NCBI GenBank assembly: GCA_018654125.1
Contig: JABIME010000207.1
Location: forward strand, 1 to 8,858
Reading direction: 5' to 3'
From: Candidatus Cloacimonadota bacterium
Lineage (GTDB): Bacteria; Cloacimonadota; Cloacimonadia; Cloacimonadales; TCS61
Length of the DNA stretch: 8,858 nt
Shown here: in pieces, positions 1-6,494 of the stretch
Numbering within the stretch: position 1 is the first letter of the stretch
Layout: each line of letters starts with the position of its first letter
The notes under the pieces: model-generated
Databases searched by the model: none
What the model was told of the DNA's origin: nothing
Seen by the model: the letters and a program-made list of their open reading frames with translations, nothing else
Position numbers and translations under genes: made by a program

Positions 1-719
1 GAAGGTAATAAACTTAAAACTCTTCTTCGATTTACTTTTTTAATTAAGCAAATATCTAATAATCCATCATCAACACGCGCTTCCGGTGTTAATAAAAATC
101 CACCACCGGTAGACATTCCGTTCCCAACTGAAAGAAGCAGAAATGGTTCATTTAGAGTACAGGTATCACATTTAATATTTGCTTCAACCATTTTTAGTGA
201 GAAGAGTGCTTTTAAAACTGCAATCAAATATCTGGGAAGTCCATTCAAGTATTTTATGGTGTTAGAAATTATAGCAACTCTGGCATCAAAACCTATTCCC
301 AAGGCATTGATGAAGTATTTATCCTCAATCTTTCCCACATCTATCTTTCTCAAATTAAATTTTTGCAAAACATCAACTGCTTTATCAATATTAGAAGAGA
401 GATTGAAATTTGCAGCGAAGTCATTCCCACCACCTTCAGGTATGATTCCAATATTCACTTCTTCCGATTTCCCAGAAAGTATTACACCATTTACTACTTC
501 ATTTAATGTGCCGTCACCACCAACAGAAATTATGTTACGGAAGCCTTGCTCAACTGCATCTTTTGCAAGTTGTGTCGCATGTTTAGCTGCTTTTGTTAAT
601 TCTATTTTATAATCTAATTTATGCTCATTTAACGTTGTAACTAGTTTGCTAATTTTCTTACCAGTTTTCCCTCTTCCGGCTGTTGAATTCACAATGAAGA
701 ACCATTTTTTATCTCGCAT
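1..719 (-). CDS. Diacylglycerol/lipid kinase, YegS/BmrU (DAGK catalytic) family, 3' end cut by window edge
   Basis: This is the first 239 codons of a lipid kinase; the reading frame is open to base 1 and the C-terminus lies outside the window. The start is the ATG at 719-717, with a GGAG Shine-Dalgarno 5 nt upstream, and it overlaps the end of the upstream rsmI-like gene by 11 bp. What is seen: an N-terminal FIVNSTAGRGK strand-loop (residues 8-18), the nucleotide-binding GGDGT motif (67-71) followed by LNEVVNG, PEGGGNDFA (94-102, the GTGND-type motif with Gly in place of Thr), NALGIGFDARV (138-148) and DDGLLDI (217-223). The family phosphorylates diacylglycerol or related lipids with ATP at the inner membrane face, feeding phosphatidic acid back to phospholipid synthesis. 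The conserved catalytic acidic region near residue 270 of homologues is not visible, so catalytic completeness cannot be judged. The exact lipid substrate cannot be told from sequence; sphingosine or undecaprenol kinase activity is a less likely alternative. Confidence 0.9.
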   Translation of the reverse strand, partial: MRDKKWFFIVNSTAGRGKTGKKISKLVTTLNEHKLDYKIELTKAAKHATQLAKDAVEQGFRNIISVGGDGTLNEVVNGVILSGKSEEVNIGIIPEGGGNDFAANFNLSSNIDKAVDVLQKFNLRKIDVGKIEDKYFINALGIGFDARVAIISNTIKYLNGLPRYLIAVLKALFSLKMVEANIKCDTCTLNEPFLLLSVGNGMSTGGGFLLTPEARVDDGLLDICLIKKVNRRRVLSLLP

Positions 720-1416
720 ATTTTCTCCCTTTGTTCATCTCAATTTTTCTTAAAATAAAAACGAATTCTCCTTTTGGAAGCTCCTGTGTCATCGTGCTGA
801 GTTCCTGTAAACTTCCCCAGAAAATCTTCTCGGTTGGTTGTGTGAGTTTATAGGCAATTATTGCCTGCCTGTTTGCTCCTAAAATACTCTTCATGTCAGC
901 CAGAAGTTGTTTGAGCCTGTATGGAGTTTCCAAAATTATAAGATCATAATTATTTGGAAGTCTTCTTAACGCACGTTTACGCTCATCTTTATTGGCAGGT
1001 AAAAAACCGTAATATAAGAATTGATCGAGATTAAGCCCGCTAACCATTAAAGCTGCCATGATGGATGATGCACCAGGTATTGGAACAACATCAATTCCAT
1101 TTTGATGACATTGCCAAACCAGATTATTACCCGGATCAGCAAATAGCGGAGTTCCTGCATCACTTATTATTGCAGCAGTCTCATTATTCATTACCAGTCT
1201 ATCCAGAATTGTTTGAGTTTGTTCATCTTCGTTGTGCTCGTTCAAAAGCTCCAACGGCTTTTTTATGTCATAACTTTTTAGTAATCTGCTGCCAACTTTA
1301 AATTCTTCACAGATTACAAAATCAACATTTGTTAGAACCTTTAATGCTCTTAAGGTAATATCGTCAGGATTTCCAATATGCGTTGCTACAACGTATAATT
1401 TATTCTTTGAGGACAT
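709..1416 (-). CDS. rsmI: RsmI-like SAM-dependent methyltransferase (16S rRNA C1402 2'-O-methyltransferase family), short divergent form
   Basis: A 235-residue tetrapyrrole-methylase-fold protein. In the RsmI family this enzyme uses SAM to 2'-O-methylate C1402 of 16S rRNA in the decoding centre. Visible family blocks: KLYVVATHIGNPDDITLRAL (6-25, canonical form ATPIGNLxDIT), SDAGTPLFADPG (85-96), VPIPGASSIMAALMVSGL (111-128, the SAM-site proline-glycine loop), YGFLP (136-140), ETPYRL (163-168) and KGEFVF (215-220). The frame is open to 1464, but the ATG at 1416 was chosen because the family begins right there, an AAGGA sits 10 nt upstream, and the extra 16 residues match nothing in the family. 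It overlaps the upstream membrane gene by 17 bp and the downstream lipid kinase by 11 bp. Odd points: Pro-to-His in the first motif, CEEFK where AEDTR is usual, AYKLTQP where the usual motif is RELTK, and about 40-50 residues fewer than common RsmI proteins because the C-terminal part is missing. Function in rRNA methylation is therefore likely but not assured. Confidence 0.85.
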   Translation of the reverse strand: MSSKNKLYVVATHIGNPDDITLRALKVLTNVDFVICEEFKVGSRLLKSYDIKKPLELLNEHNEDEQTQTILDRLVMNNETAAIISDAGTPLFADPGNNLVWQCHQNGIDVVPIPGASSIMAALMVSGLNLDQFLYYGFLPANKDERKRALRRLPNNYDLIILETPYRLKQLLADMKSILGANRQAIIAYKLTQPTEKIFWGSLQELSTMTQELPKGEFVFILRKIEMNKGRKYAR

Positions 1417-3811
1417 ATACGATTTTTCCTTGAAAGTTGGAACGGATATAAATGTAAAGCCCAATTAAAAAGATTAAAACAGCCAGAATTAATCCGATAA
1501 GGCTGAGCTTTAGACTCCATGAATATGTACTGGATTCAAATTTCATTTCTATTGTATGTTCACCTTTTGGAACAACGATTCCACGCAGGATGTAATTAGT
1601 AGCAAATATCTCTGTTTCTTTCCCATCGATAAATGCTTTCCATCCGGCTGGATAATAGATCTCACTAATTGTTAGGAACGAGGTGGTATCTGTATCAACT
1701 TCAAATTTAACATCATGAAGACCAAATCCTGCAGGAGTTACAGAAGATTCTGTTGGAGCATAAGTTGTGGGAACTTCCTTCTCTACAATTGCAGTTTCTG
1801 CCGGAGAGAATTCCGGATCGTTCAACTTTTTCCAGATAGATTTACTCTCAGCAATCAATTCAGTATTTTTCACAAACCAGGCTCGTGGAAGATATGTATT
1901 ATTCAAATAAACGGTTTGTTTTTCTTTTCGGTCATAATATGCATATTCCAAGTTATCAATTGGAAGTTTCTGATTGAATACCACATATTTCGCATTAAGC
2001 ATATTCACAATATTCCAGTTAATTGGAATTCTATCGAGGAATTCTGCATTCAGGCAGTTCTCAATTATTTCTTGATATCTCTTGAGTTTTGCACCATGAT
2101 AACCACCAATAGTTTGATGGTAATATGCCCAGCTGTTCTGTCCAAACTCCCTTGCCAACGGATAGATCCTGAAATTCTCAGTATCTTGCAGAAGGAATTT
2201 ATCAGCATCGGTTTTTTGATATTCCCTCTCAATATTTTGCTGCGGAGTTACATTTTGCAGGAATCTACTGTCGATAAGTAGTAAATCTGTGATTACAAGA
2301 ATCGCTATGAGAATTAAGAAAGGATATTTTCCAATCTTTTCCCTTCCAGCTAACAAGATCAATCCCATGCTTGCAATTAAGAATATCCCGGTTTGAATTC
2401 CATCTTCAACCAGTTTGTCTAATCGCATTGTTTTAAGTTGTTTCAGCTGACCAGGATTGTATTTGGAAGCATCTCCGGAATGTTGTAAACTAAGATTTTC
2501 TAATGAGCTGCTAAATGCCAGGAAGATGACAAAAAGTACAAATACAGTGATGAGTATTTTTTGAAAGAGATCAAAGAATTTTTTATCATCTTCTCTGATT
2601 TTTTCAATTATTGTCTTAATTCCAAATCCTGCCAAGATCACCGTTGAAAATTGCAATATTACAAGTATCATTGCCGGTACTCTAAACTTATTGAATCCCG
2701 GTAAATAATTAAGCAAGAAATTCGATAGGAATGGCAAGTGCCTTCCAAAAGAGAACAGTAAAGCAACTATTGAAACGCTTAACAAGATTTTCACGAGTCT
2801 GTTCCTATTATAAAATAGCGCGATAAGTGCAAATAGGAAAATGATGATGCCCATGTACATCGAAGTTTGCGTGAACGGCATCCAGCCCCAGTAGAATGGA
2901 GAAATGCCACCATAAAAACTTGGATTTACAAATGTTAGTATTTCCATAGGATGGAACGACCAACTGGTAGCATAGCTTGTGCTTAAGCCGGTTTCTCCAC
3001 CACGAATTGTGTAATGTCCGTATTCATATGAAGAAAAATATGGTTGAGCGATTGCCATAAACGATATTAAAAATGCTGATAAAAGAAGAACGGAGAAAAT
3101 TATATGTGATCTTAACTCTTTATCTTTTATTGCCCAAATTAGTTGCGCGATCCAGTAGATTAGTATCATTATATATGTATAATAGGAAATCTGCGGATGA
3201 TTTGCGCGAAGTTGTACTATAAATAGAATTGCTGTTGCCCCTAGAGCGAGTAAACTTCGTCGTTCTTTTAGATAATGGACTGTAAACATGATCCATGGAA
3301 TGTAGACAACTGCCTTAAATTTTGTATTATGCCCGATCTCTAGAAGTCCTAAAAAATGGCACGAAAGGGGTAGGGCAATTGCACTGATAAAAGCGATGAT
3401 CGGATCAAATTTTAAATGTATCATAAACAGATACACACCCAGAGCCATAATGAATAACATAAGAATTCGCCAGTTCATAACTTTGTTTGTTAGTTTGAAA
3501 ATTTGCCCGACAAATGGATATTTTGCACCGAATGAGATCAAGTATGACGGCATCCCACTAAACACATTTGGATTCCACATTGCCTGATCTTTATGTTCTT
3601 TATTATATTCCATAAGAACTTGAGCGGATGAACGCCACTGAATTGTGTCACCTGCTGGTGGAGCATAATTTTTGAAGGCAATATTAAAGAAGAATACAGA
3701 CAGAATTATGAATAATAAGCTAATGAAAATTACATGCCTGTATTTCCCTTCAAATATTTTTTCTAAGAATCCAATTTGTTTTTCTACTTTTTGTTTATTC
3801 TTTTTAACCAT
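1400..3811 (-). CDS. YfhO-family multi-pass membrane protein (putative GT-C type glycosyltransferase-like)
   Basis: An 803-residue integral membrane protein. The start ATG at 3811-3809 has GAGGA 6 nt upstream. A basic N-terminus precedes the first membrane helix (about 25-46), and roughly a dozen more hydrophobic stretches follow up to about residue 515 (for example 115-131, 137-156, 186-200, 209-227, 237-255, 318-334, 341-355, 379-397, 417-433, 473-488, 497-513). A soluble, presumably extracytoplasmic region (about 520-765) follows, then a final helix (about 768-788). Family hallmarks seen: PPAGDTIQWR after helix 1 with an acidic residue (Asp55) as in GT-C enzymes, NPNVFSGMPSY (80-90), NHPQISYY (204-211), FNKFRVPAMIL (373-383), NMLNAKYVV (603-611) and the C-terminal YYPAGWKAFIDGKE (719-732) with VPKGEHTIEM. 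Some YfhO proteins in Firmicutes glycosylate lipoteichoic acid; the substrate here is unknown. It heads a minus-strand cluster with overlapping rsmI-like and lipid kinase genes. Family assignment is firm, biochemical role is inferred. Confidence 0.88.
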   Translation of the reverse strand: MVKKNKQKVEKQIGFLEKIFEGKYRHVIFISLLFIILSVFFFNIAFKNYAPPAGDTIQWRSSAQVLMEYNKEHKDQAMWNPNVFSGMPSYLISFGAKYPFVGQIFKLTNKVMNWRILMLFIMALGVYLFMIHLKFDPIIAFISAIALPLSCHFLGLLEIGHNTKFKAVVYIPWIMFTVHYLKERRSLLALGATAILFIVQLRANHPQISYYTYIMILIYWIAQLIWAIKDKELRSHIIFSVLLLSAFLISFMAIAQPYFSSYEYGHYTIRGGETGLSTSYATSWSFHPMEILTFVNPSFYGGISPFYWGWMPFTQTSMYMGIIIFLFALIALFYNRNRLVKILLSVSIVALLFSFGRHLPFLSNFLLNYLPGFNKFRVPAMILVILQFSTVILAGFGIKTIIEKIREDDKKFFDLFQKILITVFVLFVIFLAFSSSLENLSLQHSGDASKYNPGQLKQLKTMRLDKLVEDGIQTGIFLIASMGLILLAGREKIGKYPFLILIAILVITDLLLIDSRFLQNVTPQQNIEREYQKTDADKFLLQDTENFRIYPLAREFGQNSWAYYHQTIGGYHGAKLKRYQEIIENCLNAEFLDRIPINWNIVNMLNAKYVVFNQKLPIDNLEYAYYDRKEKQTVYLNNTYLPRAWFVKNTELIAESKSIWKKLNDPEFSPAETAIVEKEVPTTYAPTESSVTPAGFGLHDVKFEVDTDTTSFLTISEIYYPAGWKAFIDGKETEIFATNYILRGIVVPKGEHTIEMKFESSTYSWSLKLSLIGLILAVLIFLIGLYIYIRSNFQGKIVYVLKE

Positions 3812-3838
3812 AGATTTTCCTCAATCTTTTTAGTTTTC

Positions 3839-3868
3839 AATATATTTTTACAACTAATTATATTACAA
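3839..3868 (-). promoter_or_regulatory. Candidate promoter of the yfhO-rsmI-lipid kinase cluster
   Basis: Reading the minus strand, TTGTAA (3868-3863) and TATATT (3844-3839) are separated by 18 bp. They match the sigma-70 boxes at 4 of 6 and 5 of 6 positions. Transcription would begin about 20-25 nt before the yfhO ATG, leaving room for the GAGGA ribosome site at 3822-3818. The spacer is so AT-rich that matches of this quality can arise by chance, and the organism's own sigma-factor preference is unknown. Confidence 0.25.
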
Positions 3869-3892
3869 TTCCTGAAATTTACTGTAGTTGAA

Positions 3893-3922
3893 TTGAAGTC
3901 AAATAAAAAAGGTGAATATCTT
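3893..3922 (+). promoter_or_regulatory. Candidate promoter of uvrB
   Basis: TTGAAG (3893-3898) and TATCTT (3917-3922) are separated by 18 bp, each matching the sigma-70 consensus at 4 of 6 positions. It would give a leader of about 85 nt before the uvrB ATG. A second -35-like TTGCCA at 3958-3963 has no good -10 partner. No LexA-type SOS box was recognised in the spacer. This is a weak call in very AT-rich sequence. Confidence 0.2.
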
Positions 3923-4014
3923 AATTTTAATTACTATAAATTCATAATAAAAAATTCTTGCCATCAATAAGATGATTATTAATTTATTCACAAGTTTTTA
4001 TAGGATAAAATTTA

Positions 4015-6009
4015 ATGAATAAATTTAAGTTAATGTCAAATTATGAGCCGAGAGGGGATCAACCTCAAGCTATCTCAGCACTTGTTGAAGGTCTTGAGAA
4101 TAAGGAACGATTCCAAACCTTACTTGGTGTAACAGGTTCAGGTAAAACTTTCACAGTTGCCAATGTAATAAAAGAAGTGAATAAACCTACGCTTGTTATC
4201 TCCCATAATAAAACTTTAGCAGCTCAGTTATACGGAGAATTCAAACTTCTATTCCCTGAAAATGCAGTTGAATTTTTTATAAGTTATTACGATTATTATC
4301 AACCCGAAGCTTACATTCCTGGACAAGATGTTTATATAGAAAAAGATTCTGACATTAACAGCCAAATTGAAAAGTTAAGATTACGAGCTACAATGAGTTT
4401 AATGGAACGACGTGATGTGATAATTGTGGCAAGTGTCTCTTGTATTTACGGTTTGGGAACTCCACAAAATTATCGTGATGCACTTGTTCGCATAAAAGTT
4501 GGTGAAACTATTGAGCGGGATGAACTTCTTAAAAAACTTATTGATATTCATTATGGTAGGAACGACATTGCGTTTGAACGTGGTGCATTCAGGGTTCGGG
4601 GAGATATTGTCGATATCTATCCGGCATATTTAGAAAATTCAATTCGGATAGAATTTTTTGGTGATGTTATAGAAAATATCTCTCGTATAAATCCTTTGAA
4701 TAATAAGATATTAGAAGAAGTTGATGAATACCCTATATATCCTGCAAATCACTTTATTACTTCTAAAGATACCCTAAAAGAAGCAACTGAACAAATTAAA
4801 CAAGAGCTTAAAGACAGAGTGAATTATTTTGAAAAACAAGGTAAATTATTAGAAGCACAACGGATAAATCAGCGGGTGAATTTTGATCTTGAAATGCTGA
4901 ATGAACTTGGTTTTTGTTCGGGGATCGAGAATTATTCACGGCATCTTACAGGTGGGAAAAAGGGTGATCCTCCATTTTGTTTGTTAGATTATTTTCCTGA
5001 TGATTTTCTTATGATCATAGATGAATCTCATGCCTCAATTCCACAAATTCATGGAATGTACGGTGGAGATTATACACGTAAAAAAAATCTGGTGGATTAC
5101 GGCTTTAGACTACCTTCTGCTTTCGATAATCGTCCTCTGCAATTTGATGAATTTGAGAAAAAAATAAATCAAGTAATATTTCTTTCTGCCACTCCAGCAA
5201 ATTATGAATTAGAAAAAACAGATGGTGTAATTGTAGAACAGGTTATTCGTCCAACCGGATTAACTGATCCGATAATCGAAATTAAACCAATTGATACACA
5301 AGTTGATGATCTTATTATGCAGATCAACGAGCGAACTGCCAAAAAAGAAAAAATACTGGTAACAACTCTTACTAAAAGAATGGCAGAAGACTTAAGTGAA
5401 TATTTAACAAAAGCAGGAATTAGAACCCGATATCTGCACAGTGAGATCGGGACAATGGAACGTTCCAAAATAATTAGAGAATTGCGCATGGATGAATATG
5501 ATGTATTGGTGGGAATAAATCTTCTGCGGGAAGGTCTTGACCTTCCTGAAGTATCTTTAGTAGCTATTTTAGATGCAGATAAAGTTGGCTTCCTGCGCTC
5601 AGCCAGATCACTCATTCAAACTGCCGGAAGAGCATCAAGAAATACCAATGGAAAAGTAATTTTTTATGCTGATAAAATTTCATCTGCGATGCAGGAAGCT
5701 ATCTCTGAGACAGAGCGTAGAAGAGCAATACAGACCAAGTTCAATTTAGATAATAATATAACACCACAAACTATTAAGAAAAACATTGACGACATAATGA
5801 TTGCAACAACTGTTGCCGACGGTTATCAAAAATCTGGTAAAAAAGATGAAAAATCAGATAGAGATAAGTTCAAAGAATATTTAGAGTTAGATTCCATAGA
5901 AAGTATAGTGGAATTATTGGAAAAAGAAATGCATGAAGCATCAGAAAATCTAAATTTTGAGAAAGCTGCTGAACTCAGAGACAGGATCTTTGAGCTTAAA
6001 GAACTATAG
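4015..6009 (+). CDS. uvrB: UvrABC excinuclease subunit B (UvrB)
   Basis: A full-length 664-residue UvrB, the DNA-damage-verifying helicase-like subunit of nucleotide excision repair. It is loaded by UvrA and recruits UvrC for incision. Domains seen in order: Walker A GVTGSGKT (38-45), the strand-clamping beta-hairpin [13 protein letters not shown] (90-102), [11 protein letters not shown] (138-148), the UvrA-interacting domain (about 150-250), Walker B-type MIIDESHA (333-340), [10 protein letters not shown] (389-398), [16 protein letters not shown] (499-514), QTAGRASRN (535-543) and a C-terminal UVR motif (about 630-664, [12 protein letters not shown]) that binds UvrC. The ATG at 4015 was chosen because it has AGGA 10 nt upstream; the internal ATG at 4033 has no ribosome site. 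Odd points: the near-invariant DADKEGFLRS reads [10 protein letters not shown] (Val524), and RLSAT/RHSAT reads RLRAT (122-126). No other uvr gene is in the window. It is followed by a 158-bp spacer before the kor operon, so cotranscription is possible but not evident. Confidence 0.97.
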   Translation: MNKFKLMSNYEPRGDQPQAISALVEGLENKERFQTLLGVTGSGKTFTVANVIKEVNKPTLVISHNKTLAAQLYGEFKLLFPENAVEFFISYYDYYQPEAYIPGQDVYIEKDSDINSQIEKLRLRATMSLMERRDVIIVASVSCIYGLGTPQNYRDALVRIKVGETIERDELLKKLIDIHYGRNDIAFERGAFRVRGDIVDIYPAYLENSIRIEFFGDVIENISRINPLNNKILEEVDEYPIYPANHFITSKDTLKEATEQIKQELKDRVNYFEKQGKLLEAQRINQRVNFDLEMLNELGFCSGIENYSRHLTGGKKGDPPFCLLDYFPDDFLMIIDESHASIPQIHGMYGGDYTRKKNLVDYGFRLPSAFDNRPLQFDEFEKKINQVIFLSATPANYELEKTDGVIVEQVIRPTGLTDPIIEIKPIDTQVDDLIMQINERTAKKEKILVTTLTKRMAEDLSEYLTKAGIRTRYLHSEIGTMERSKIIRELRMDEYDVLVGINLLREGLDLPEVSLVAILDADKVGFLRSARSLIQTAGRASRNTNGKVIFYADKISSAMQEAISETERRRAIQTKFNLDNNITPQTIKKNIDDIMIATTVADGYQKSGKKDEKSDRDKFKEYLELDSIESIVELLEKEMHEASENLNFEKAAELRDRIFELKEL

Positions 6010-6120
6010 TTAGGGGTAATTGATACCAAAATGGACTCGCAAGATATCTGTTTTAGCTCAATGAAAATACAAGTTCCAACCTGTTACAAATTAATAATAA
6101 AAAATAAATATCCAAAAATG

Positions 6121-6156
6121 ATGGAAAATAATGGTGAACACTACCATTATATCCAT
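6121..6156 (+). promoter_or_regulatory. Two-part inverted repeat/stem-loop abutting the korD ribosome site
   Basis: Arms ATAATGGT (6128-6135) and ACCATTAT (6143-6150) are perfect reverse complements around a 7-nt loop (GAACACT). Outside them, ATGGA (6121-6125) pairs perfectly with TCCAT (6152-6156), separated only by an asymmetric 2/1 internal loop. This gives 13 base pairs within 36 nt. The structure ends directly before the korD Shine-Dalgarno AAGGAG (6157-6162). There is no following T-run, so it is not an intrinsic terminator. It could be an mRNA leader hairpin that influences korD translation or mRNA stability, or a DNA operator dyad for a repressor or activator of the kor operon. The sequence alone does not decide between these. 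Confidence 0.5.
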
Positions 6157-6162
6157 AAGGAG
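6157..6162 (+). promoter_or_regulatory. korD Shine-Dalgarno site
   Basis: AAGGAG lies 5 nt upstream of the korD ATG at 6168 and supports that start. It is unusual in sitting immediately 3' of a 13-bp stem-loop, which could affect ribosome access. Confidence 0.8.
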
Positions 6163-6167
6163 CTGTA

Positions 6168-6485
6168 ATGCCAAAAATTCACAAGCCCGAGGATGTTGAA
6201 AGACACAAAGATGGTACCATCATACGTAGTGATGATACCACCGTAAAAATGGAAGTGGAGATAAATAAAGTAGAATCGGAGGGTGATTATAGAGAAACTC
6301 CTGTTTATATTTATCACGACTGGTGTAAGAAATGTGGTATATGTGCATCTTTCTGTCCTACAGGTACCTTAGCAAGTAAACCGGATGGTACACCTTATGT
6401 AAAATTTCCCGAGAAATGTGTTCATTGTGAACTATGTGACAGATTGTGTCCAGATTTTGCAATAACCGGTGCTAAAGAAAAGTAG
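6168..6485 (+). CDS. korD: 2-oxoacid:ferredoxin oxidoreductase delta subunit, 2x[4Fe-4S] ferredoxin (KorD)
   Basis: A 105-residue bacterial-type ferredoxin subunit. Two classical cluster motifs are complete: Cys53, Cys56, Cys59, Cys63-Pro (CKKCGICASFCP) and Cys84, Cys87, Cys90, Cys94-Pro (CVHCELCDRLCP), so two [4Fe-4S] clusters are expected. In KorDABC-type enzymes this subunit carries electrons from the TPP site of KorAB to external ferredoxin in the cytoplasm. The gene is first of the kor operon, with a strong ribosome site (AAGGAG, 5 nt spacing), and korA starts 9 nt after its stop. The roughly 45 residues before the first cluster, rich in charged residues and ending in the HDWC lead-in, are longer than the few residues seen in minimal KorD proteins and have no recognisable motif. 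Assignment as the delta subunit rests on both the motifs and the neighbours; the sequence alone would only say ferredoxin. Confidence 0.93.
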   Translation: MPKIHKPEDVERHKDGTIIRSDDTTVKMEVEINKVESEGDYRETPVYIYHDWCKKCGICASFCPTGTLASKPDGTPYVKFPEKCVHCELCDRLCPDFAITGAKEK

Positions 6486-6494
6486 GGGGATAGG

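Larger units (their letters stand above)
3812..4014. other. Divergent AT-rich intergenic spacer
   Basis: This 203-bp spacer separates the two oppositely transcribed blocks, so it should hold the promoters of both yfhO (minus) and uvrB (plus). It is markedly richer in A and T than the flanking genes. No convincing coding sequence, strong hairpin or terminator was seen. The short plus-strand open frame across it lacks a ribosome site and overlaps the yfhO start. Confidence 0.7.
6010..6167. other. uvrB-korD intergenic spacer
   Basis: This 158-bp spacer contains the korD leader stem-loop and ribosome site described separately. Upstream of them is only a weak promoter-like pair, TTACAA (6084-6089) and TAAATA (6105-6110), with a short 15-bp spacing. 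No intrinsic terminator for uvrB is evident: the only nearby hairpin is a 4-bp stem (GGTA/TACC just after the stop) followed by four As. Whether kor has its own promoter is undecided. Confidence 0.6.

Noticed and set aside
256..612. Plus-strand open frame of 118 codons
   Set aside because: It lies entirely antisense to the lipid kinase, whose GGDGT and GGGND motifs prove the minus strand is coding. No ribosome site and no recognisable family.
1417..1464. Upstream 16-residue extension of the rsmI-like gene (start at 1464)
   Set aside because: The extra residues do not match the family, would increase overlap with yfhO to 65 bp, and the ATG at 1416 coincides with the family's normal beginning.
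1065..2281. Plus-strand open frames at 1065-1301 and 1715-2281
   Set aside because: Both are antisense to the rsmI-like and YfhO genes, have Cys/Phe/Ser-rich compositions typical of reverse-complement reading, and show no family signature.
3776..3970. Plus-strand 64-codon open frame across the yfhO start and the divergent spacer
   Set aside because: It has no ribosome site, begins inside yfhO on the other strand, and its Phe/Leu/Ile/Asn/Lys-rich product simply reflects AT-rich DNA.
6010..6030. Possible uvrB terminator hairpin (GGTA/TACC)
   Set aside because: The stem is only 4 bp with no T-run after it; this is not a credible intrinsic terminator.
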